24,263 nt of DNA from assembly GCA_008931825.1 (NCBI GenBank), contig QXVZ01014952.1:1-24263 (forward strand), given 5' to 3'. A program made the translations under genes and the position numbers. Positions within the stretch are counted from its first letter, which is position 1, and the number at the start of each line of letters is the position of its first letter. Shown here in pieces: positions 17,716 through 24,263 of the stretch. Origin of the DNA: Phallusia fumigata. Its lineage: Eukaryota > Chordata > Ascidiacea > Phlebobranchia > Ascidiidae. Under the pieces are notes generated by a model. The model saw nothing but the letters and a program-made list of their open reading frames with translations, made no database searches and was not told where the DNA came from.

Positions 17716-20578
17716 CTAGAAAATAAACAACATCGAAATAAAATTAGTAACAATGTTTAACCAAAAAACCTTATTGTCGCATTTTCCGTGTTACAGTAAT
17801 TTTTAAAAGCTGAAACTTTAAAATACCAATAAACTCAAGAGAATAACAGTAACGCAGTAGGCATATCTGTTATAGGCTGATGTAAGCATTTCTGATTTGG
17901 CAAACTGTCCAGTAATTATAACATGCCAAACAAACATGTTTAAAAGCTGATCTGGTTTTTACCTTCCAGGAAAGTAGGAAGCATCAGAGGTGGCTCTGAT
18001 GTAATATCCTTCAGATTTAAGCTCATGGTTAATTGTTGCACACTTTACTTCCAATATTCGCATGACTCGATCCAACAGACCATGTATCACCTAAAAACAA
18101 AGTTTGTTCATAGCTATTTTAACATTTTTGTTGTTCATTTTTTGAATGAACACAAAGTGGCCTAAGCTCTAAATCAAAAACAGTCAGGTATTGTTGTACC
18201 TGATAAGGATAAAAATCAAACAATACACAAAAATAAAGTTTAGAATGTGTGATTCTACTTGTCCGTTCTGTGACTTCGAGATAGGTAAATACATTTAATT
18301 TGCACAAGTCCAGTTCAAAGGTCAACATACTTCAAATCCAGGTGTCTTGTTGTAATGTACAGCTGCAAGCATTCTTTTGTTTCTTGCACCAGTTTCAGCA
18401 GTTGGATCCTTGTGTACAACCTCTTGTATTTCAAAGAGTCTCATTGGAAGTGGCATTTTGCGATTCGATGCAACCGTCTTTAACAGTCCGGGTAAAAGGG
18501 ATGTTCGTACCACCTTTTAAAACAATTTGTGTGTTACAAAGTGCATTTTTGTGAAAAAAAACAATTCAAAACGTTTAAAACTTCACTAAAATAAATAAAT
18601 CAGCTTCGAGCATTGCATTTGCTCCAGTCACGGATTCAACTTAAGTCAAACTTTTTAGTAGATTTGACATGACTTAAGCCGTTGCTGACAAAGGACTTAA
18701 CTTGACTCAAGTCATCAAAAAAGTAAACTTCTTTCTGCATGAAGCAGTTTTTAAACAAAAAACTGTTATGCAGCTAAGGTACATTGATGAAACAAAGCTG
18801 TTTTCGTTGGTTCTGGTAAAATGCAGCAATTATTTTAAATCACAGAGAAATGGTCAATATCTATTTATTTGAACCTAGTTTATCATTACTTCGTTTTTAC
18901 ACGGCTGAATTTTATTCAGCAGTTGAAACTGAAACCTTTATTTGGGAACAGTTTAATTGAGCAAATAGAACTGGTACAATATACCAACACAGCTGGTATT
19001 TTAAGCAAAAAAGCATAATTCTATTGTGCTTGTACCAGCAAGAACAAAGCGGTTTAACCAAAACGGATTGTTTGTGTGGCTATTTAATGAACTTACTTTC
19101 TTGACCTAAAACATACCTGGAACTCCTGTGTAGCAGGGTTTGCAATTCTCACTGCCTTTGTCTCGCTTTCGCCTCCAACCTGTCTCATCTTTTTTCCAAC
19201 ATCATCAACAGAACAAAGAGAGAATGTCAGAACTTCTGTGAAACCAGCAGATGCCAGTTCAACTCTCAGCCTTTCAGATATTTTCATTGCCAGCTGCTGC
19301 CCTCCAATGGTCATGGAACGAGGAAGGGTAAATTCGATGTTGTTGAAGCCGTAGGCAACTGCACAGTCCTCGATGATGTCACATGCATGAATAACATCTG
19401 ACCGAGTAGGTGGAATTGTCACCAATATTTTGCCAGTGCTTTTGTCAGTAACATCAGACCTGCAAGAAACTTAACTGGTAAGTGTCGTGGTTGCCAAATT
19501 GGGCAAACAATGGCTGGGGCAAAATTGTTCTTTTATAGTAGTTGGCCTTTATGATTAAAAATTTAAAAAAGCGAAAATTAGGGCCCTTTTAATCAGCAAG
19601 GGTTTATGTGGCTGAACATGAAAGGACTTTGATTATCTTACAACTTTTGGGGGTAATGTCGGATTAGAGTTTTATGTTTCAATTAGTTAGGCATGGTGCG
19701 ATGTTTGCAACTATTTGGCCCGTGGGAAAGGTTTGCTTTACACTGGTTCAGTACTTTAATCCAGAGTTTGTTGTATGGACAACCCATTTCCCAAACAAAC
19801 AAAGTAACTAAAATTACTTGAGATACATCTTGGTGAGCAAATCAGCAATGTCATGAGCTGGTAAGTTGATTCCAATCTTTTTGTTCATGTCATCAGCGTA
19901 CACAACCTCCTGTCTGCAAACATATACAGTTTCAATAGCACAATAGATATTTAGAGGCTTTCGTGTTTAGGTATTGTTTCCAGATGTTGCAGCTAAAGTT
20001 TCAATGGTGAATATCAACCCTAAACTGTAAGAGTAAACCTTGGACAAACAAAAAGGTCATTGATGCCAGATCCGAACAAGAAACTTAATGAACCTGTATT
20101 TCAATTCAGGAGTTTCCATTTTCTTTCCGTCATAGTACTCCACATCAACAGGTTCCACTGTAAATTGATCTCTGCAATAGCTGGAAAACATTGTGACAAT
20201 TGTGTCCAAAGTCACCTTGACCTTGGTCAGATCTGTTGCCGTGATTTCAATGAAGACATTTTTGGTCGAGAGCTTGATTTTTGAATGATCGCCATTTATT
20301 ATGGGTGGCATGGACAAGACAACTTTGTTTTTGTCATAGATGACTGGATACACAGGGCTGTCTCGAATTATTGGCAAATAAAAACGTAAGTGTGAGTCCT
20401 TCGAGAACATTTCCATTAGCTCCGGTGCTGTATGCCCCTCTTTTTGATTGAGGGCAACAAACTTGATATCTTCAGGGGGTTGTGCATCAAAAGTGAAGGG
20501 TCCCTCTATTGTGTCCAAGTCATGGGTTCCGATTGAAACCAGGGACCGTTTGCGTCCAATGTTTTGATGCAGTTTATC
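17583..20578 (-). CDS. FARSB: Phenylalanine--tRNA ligase beta subunit, cytosolic (FARSB), 5' end missing
   Basis: This is the beta subunit of the alpha2-beta2 cytosolic phenylalanyl-tRNA synthetase, which charges tRNA-Phe. Six exons give 455 residues plus TAA (1,368 nt, all phases consistent). Seen in order: IGTHDLDT and [11 protein letters not shown] (B3/B4 editing region), [17 protein letters not shown] (B5 region), [36 protein letters not shown] and YFPGRCAEI...[10 protein letters not shown] (catalytic-like core), ending NLEAFYT. Human FARSB has 589 residues; from memory about 145 N-terminal residues precede DKLHQN. Those exons are not found in the 1.6 kb upstream, which holds an N at 21244. 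The retained sequence is intact and looks functional. Confidence 0.97.
17963..18090 (-). CDS. FARSB: FARSB exon 5 of those seen
   Basis: The exon is 128 nt, from phase 0 to phase 2, with acceptor TTTTTAG and donor GGAAG|GTAAAA. It encodes [15 protein letters not shown] and [11 protein letters not shown], corresponding to IHGLLDRIMQLLDV and FFPGR of the animal family. Confidence 0.96.
18331..18513 (-). CDS. FARSB: FARSB exon 4 of those seen
   Basis: The exon has 61 codons, phase 0 at both ends, with donor GAA|GTATGT. It encodes [33 protein letters not shown] and HYNKTPGFE, nearly colinear with the human protein. Confidence 0.97.
18514..19116. other. FARSB intron (603 nt) with short inverted repeats
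   Basis: The intron contains repeated ACTTAAGTCAA/TTGACTCAAGT-type strings around 18640-18720 and a small GCTGAAT/ATTCAGC hairpin near 18904-18920. These could be remnants of a small repeat; no gene is seen. Confidence 0.45.
19117..19459 (-). CDS. FARSB: FARSB exon 3 of those seen (B5 and core)
   Basis: The exon is 343 nt, ending in phase 0 at CAG|GTATGT. It encodes [52 protein letters not shown] and [10 protein letters not shown]. It covers the end of B5 and the start of the synthetase-like core. Confidence 0.97.
19818..19913 (-). CDS. FARSB: FARSB exon 2 of those seen
   Basis: The exon is 96 nt, phase 2 at both ends, with acceptor TTTGCAG and donor CAA|GTAATT. It encodes [15 protein letters not shown] and [16 protein letters not shown], matching the B5-domain start NKKVGI...P.N.A.LLT.MYLK of the animal protein. 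Confidence 0.95.
20094..20578 (-). CDS. FARSB: FARSB exon 1 of those seen (B3/B4 region)
   Basis: The exon is 485 nt, from phase 0 to phase 2, with acceptor ACATAG and donor ACAG|GTTCAT. It begins [20 protein letters not shown] and includes [37 protein letters not shown] and [10 protein letters not shown]. The ATG used by the longest open frame (20518) is internal. Coding continues upstream of it to the acceptor, so it is not the start. Confidence 0.96.
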
Positions 20579-22192
20579 CTATGTTGAGACATGCATAGAT
20601 ACTTAATACTGTAATCTGTACACCACCCAGTACAAATATATGTATAAGTTCAGAATTTACAACAAGGCTTTCATGCAGGCCACCAACAGTATATGATGGG
20701 CCTACAAATAACACAGGGGTTGGCAATTTTTTTAATTTTTAACGGTTATTGTAGTGCACCTGCAGCAATGAGCTACAGAGAGCACATGTAAAACAGATTT
20801 TACAGTATAATGCACAAACACAAGGCAGTGACATCATTACAATAGCCATTCAGATTTTAACATAATTTCTAAACTGGCATCCTCCGTTCAAAATGTTGCA
20901 GACACCTGAAATAGGATGTAATATGCCTTATCAGCACCAAACTTGCAAGCATGCTGATTGACTTTGATTCAGTGAGATGCTTTCAGCAGGTCTGATATAC
21001 AGAGTTAGATGTATATATTTATTTAAGACTGGTATTACTGGCAGATTTGGAGTTTGCCTTGAAGCAGGGATGTGAAATATTGAATAATTTATTTATCGAA
21101 AAAGATTTATTTTATAATCCTTTTACCCATAAAAAACGCTTCTGGATTTGAATATATTTGGATTCAAACCCCTAATATTTGAAGTTGGGAAATGAGTTAC
21201 AGCACAGCTAATTACGTAGATTTTTCCCCAACCTGCAAGTCAANCACCGTGACGTCGATGGACGTCACTAAACGACTTACAAAGTGGCATTACTTTTGAT
21301 TGATTTGAAAAAATTAACAACAAAGAATAGACTATACATTTCAATCACTAACATATCACGAAAAATGGTAAAAGACTTATGATACAGCCGTGTCAAAGAC
21401 TGGAAGGTTTACACCAGAGGGCGGCAACCCACGGCTTTACGTGTTCATTCCTCGAGCTCCCGTGACCCAAAGAGGCAACAATGACCTTGCGTTGCAATCA
21501 TTGTGGTTACGGCATTTCACAATATTATTTTCATAAAAATAGCGGTTTACAGCAGTCGACTGTTAAACTTAACTTCTGTTACTTTTATTTGGCGGCCAAA
21601 TAGTGTTTGTGGCTACGTGGAGGTATTTGGTAACATGGGGCCCAAATGGCTCTTTTATTGCTTAGGGCCGCTGACCCCTGGTTTACGCATTTAAATTGTG
21701 GCGCTACATTATTACCAACATGTCAAACAAACCTGAATTAAAATGACTAAAAATACTCAATGGTCAAATAAGTTTTGCGCTGCCGAAACCAATGGTGAGG
21801 TGACGAGATGTCCACACACGTCACAAATAACTTCGCACTTAAAGACCGACAGAAAACACGCACAAAATAAAACAACGAATCATTTCAATTGGCTATTAAA
21901 AGCATCAACTATTAAAACATATATTTAAAAAAATCGCCTACACAGAAAACCGGACAGATGGTTAGGTCTACAGCACATATAACCTGATTGCATATAAAAG
22001 TTAAAACTTTGCATATTGAGTAAAAAAAGGGGAAGAAAAAGTGCCTGACAATAATGGGAAGGATTAAGGTTTGCACCATTTCACTGGTAAACTATTTAAT
22101 AGCACAACATGTAGTTATAGCCACTATACTGATTTAAAGTGATGTAACTATGAAGGTAATTGATCTTGCAATTTAAAGCAATGTTTTCTTAC
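20579..22192. other. Gene-free stretch with N at 21244; FARSB 5' exons absent
   Basis: These are 1.6 kb where the FARSB N-terminal exons, its promoter, and perhaps the 3' end of the TPR-like gene should be. None was found on the minus strand. TGACGTC/GACGTCAC palindromic sequence flanks the N on its right side. Small open frames here look random. Confidence 0.7.
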
Positions 22193-22686
22193 ATTTTTCT
22201 GGTAAAGCATTCTGTTAGAATAACTATATTTCCATTCGCTGGCATCTGTATATTGACGTAATGCTTTAAAACAGAATTCATGAGCAGACCATAATTCTTT
22301 CTTTACATGTTTAACCTGTGACATCACAGAAAAACAATCTCCAATCAGCCAGGTATCTCTGAGGTCTGTTGAGTTAAGGTTGTTTAACATTTCCAAAGCT
22401 TTCTGTGCAACTGTTAAACTTTTTGTGAAATTTCCGCCATAAAAGTGCATGGCAGCATTTAATACTTGGAATCTAGCATTATATTGCTCAACAATATGAT
22501 CAGGGTATGTGCCACTGTAAATCACTTCATTATAACATCGACCAAATAATTGCTGAAGTTCTTTTTTTTGTGTTTCTCCACTGTTTCGAAAGTGACTATG
22601 ATGGAAATACAGCTGCGATATGTTGATGGCAATTTGAAAATAATTTTCAGCAAATCCCTGTTCACAGTTGAATTTTCTGACACGAG
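22193..22686 (-). CDS. TPR-like gene, main exon
   Basis: The exon is 494 nt, with acceptor TTTTCTGCAG. One carried base completes Ala, then RVRKFNCEQGFAENYF. It stays open to AAT|GTAAGA in phase 0; reading on adds VRKHCFKLQDQLPS and a stop. Such length without stops in this AT-rich setting, plus good splice signals, supports a real exon. Confidence 0.75.
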
Positions 22687-23957
22687 CTGCAGAAAAAAGT
22701 AAATTCTTTAAATTGAATACTGATAAAAACAATTTTATATCCTGCTAATTTCGTACAGTCCTTTCTTTCCTTTATTGATTAAAACAATGTTTTTATTCGT
22801 ATGTATACCTTTTATGTAATAATTTTTTTAATTAAATTATTCGCAAAAAGTGTGGCCCCTCAAGTCAGATTTTTACCATACCATTATCCTGCTCTCTTGC
22901 TCCTGCTAGACTTGGTTCAATTGTGCTCACTTCCATCTTCAGAGATTTTTGCTTCTCCAAGGCTGTAAAAGAGATAATAAAAGAAGACTTATAGTCACTT
23001 ATAACAGACTTAAATTGCAACAGTATAGCATATTTTTTTAAATTCCTGTTTGTGTAACAAATGTGCATTAAAAACTACAAATTGCTTCAACACTTCCTGT
23101 CATCATTATGTTTACATTGGGTCGTACAGCTACTTACACTTTATAGCAAAATTGTTTCTCCCCACACATGTAAGGTTGCTGAATATATTAAGATTGTTCG
23201 GTACTGTGAACAAGAAGCGCATAAATCTTATTTGATTTGTTTAATTTAATAAAATAAATGTTGAATATAACAGCTTTTTGAACATGGTTTAATAATTTGA
23301 CCCATTTTAGGGGGCTAGCGGGGTAACTGATGGAGCTATAGGGTCAAACAAAAAATCAATGCACCACAATGGTATGTTCTACAAACTGTGTAAATTTCAA
23401 CAAATTCGGACACTGTTAAATAATTTGACCCATTTTAGGGGGCTAGCGGGGTAACTGATGGGGCTACAAGGTAAACCAAAGAAATTAATGCACCACAATG
23501 GCATGTTCTACAAACTGTGTGAATTTCAACAAATTCAGACACTCTTTAATAATTTGACCCATTTTAAGGGGCTAGTGGGGTAACTGATGTGGCTACAAGG
23601 TAAAACAAAGAAATCAATGCACCACAATGGCATGTTCTACAAACTGTGTGAATTTCAACAAATTTAGACACTGTTTAATAATTGGACCCATATTAGGGGG
23701 CTAGTGGGGTAACTGCTAGGGTATGGGGTCAAACAAGGGAATTTATGCACCACAACGGCATGTTCCACAAAATGTGTACATTTCAACAAATTCAGACATT
23801 GTTTAATAATTGGACCCATTTTAGGGGTCTAGTGGGATAATTCTGGGGATATGGCATCAATCGGAACGGATAGCACAACACCATGACCATATCTACCAGC
23901 TGTAAAAGTTTCATCCAAATTCACCAAATATTTCATGGCAAAAAGGTGTGGACAAAC
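22193..23957 (-). CDS. Unidentified TPR-like helical protein, partial (2-3 exons)
   Basis: I do not recognise the family. The exons at 22193-22686 and 22882-22962 are joined in phase (G+CT gives Ala) and give about 190 residues. The larger exon is all-helical in character. A segment such as NAAMHFYGGNFTKSLTVAQK followed by ALEMLNN has the spacing of a TPR helix pair, and ELWSAHEFCFKALRQY suggests a second. There is no signal peptide or membrane segment. A third exon at 23897-23957 is doubtful. The 3' end is unclear: either the donor AAT|GTAAGA at 22192 is used, or translation runs on to a TAG at 22150-22148. Tetratricopeptide scaffold proteins are the best guess for the fold; the function is unknown. 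Confidence 0.6.
22882..22962 (-). CDS. TPR-like gene, upstream exon
   Basis: The exon is 81 nt, with acceptor CTTTTACAG and donor AATG|GTATGG. It encodes LEKQKSLKMEVSTIEPSLAG and AREQDN, and ends in phase 1, as the next exon requires. The composition suggests a charged helix. Confidence 0.65.
23291..23933 (+). repeat. Tandem array, five units of about 128 bp
   Basis: The landmark AATAATTTGACCC (or AATAATTGGACCC) starts at 23291, 23419, 23548, 23677 and 23805, giving periods of 128, 129, 129 and 128. Units share GGGGGCTAGTGGGGTAACTG, CACCACAATGGCATGTTC and TTTCAACAAATTCAGACA blocks. The fifth unit is more diverged. There are no coding features. Confidence 0.9.
23897..23957 (-). CDS. Doubtful exon of the TPR-like gene at the edge of a tandem array
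   Basis: A strong pyrimidine tract and CTCCTGCAG are followed by VCPHLFAMKYLVNLDETFTA, with donor GCTG|GTAGAT in phase 1, which fits the next exon (G+CC gives Ala). Against it, its 3' part resembles the tandem repeat units beside it. It may be a repeat-derived or false exon. Confidence 0.35.
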
Positions 23958-24263
23958 CTGCAGGAGAGAAAAAAGAAAAAACAGAGTAAAAACAATATGC
24001 CTCCAATAATAAACCACTTGATCAAAATGAAAACTATCCAAAATTTCCCTTATTGTCATAGACACATTGTGACATGATAAACTTCAAATATATTGATGTC
24101 TAAAGCTTTTGGTTTATCTTTTCACCAGGTTCAGACAATTGACACATTGCTTTGACATAGTAAGACTGTGCTATCAACAAATTGTGTGTATAATTCACAT
24201 TAAACCAACATTTGTGATGTGCATGAACATCATAAAATGTTTTATTTTCCAGGGCAGCAGGGT
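23958..24263. other. Right edge, no gene recognised
   Basis: A pyrimidine tract (minus strand) precedes the doubtful exon. At the very end the plus strand reads TTTTATTTTCCAG, which looks like an acceptor, but only 11 bases follow, so nothing can be built on it. Confidence 0.4.

Noticed and set aside
20057-20518. FARSB starting at the internal Met at 20518
   Set aside because: Conserved coding ([20 protein letters not shown]) continues upstream in frame to a splice acceptor at 20579.

Overview
The window is eukaryotic nuclear DNA: AT-rich, with short phase-coherent exons (42 to 494 nt) split by GT-AG introns of about 75 to 980 nt. All recognisable genes lie on the minus strand. An axonemal dynein heavy chain, an animal-type cytosolic phenylalanyl-tRNA synthetase beta subunit, compact introns and TGACGTCA-type intergenic palindromes suggest a small-genome invertebrate; a Ciona-like tunicate is my best guess. 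That is an inference, since no species marker is present.

Layout from right to left, which is the direction of transcription. (1) About 23957-22193 holds part of an unidentified helical, TPR-like protein: one 494-nt exon, one upstream exon and one doubtful exon that touches a 5-unit tandem array of about 128 bp. (2) 20578-17583 holds six exons of FARSB, coding for 455 residues from before the B3/B4 region to the stop codon; about 145 N-terminal codons are absent. (3) 17582-16338 is the intergenic and 5' region of the next gene, with an RFX X-box-like motif and a possible upstream start. (4) 16337-498 holds 26 exons (about 1,220 residues) of the tail and N-terminal linker of an axonemal dynein heavy chain of the DNAH6/DNAH14 group, probably nearer DNAH14. 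The motor domain lies beyond the left edge.

Three single N characters occur (758, 5684, 21244), and each sits where a gene model breaks. The first separates two exact 108-bp copies of the same exon start. The second lies in an intron where reading phase fails and roughly 200 expected dynein residues are absent. The third lies where both the FARSB 5' end and perhaps the 3' end of the TPR-like gene are missing. I read them as compressed assembly gaps.

The introns hold the most unusual material. A 133-bp near-perfect hairpin has a hammerhead-ribozyme-like core (CTGATGA, stem, GAAA) at both outer ends. About 1 kb away is a second, inward-facing pair of similar cores. There are also tRNA-like SINE fragments. 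Within the dynein, exons 14 and 15 encode a Ser/Asp-rich basic insert with two RRxS (PKA-type) sites. The genes are not an operon: the dynein drives cilia or flagella, FARSB is housekeeping translation, and they are simply neighbours on one strand.
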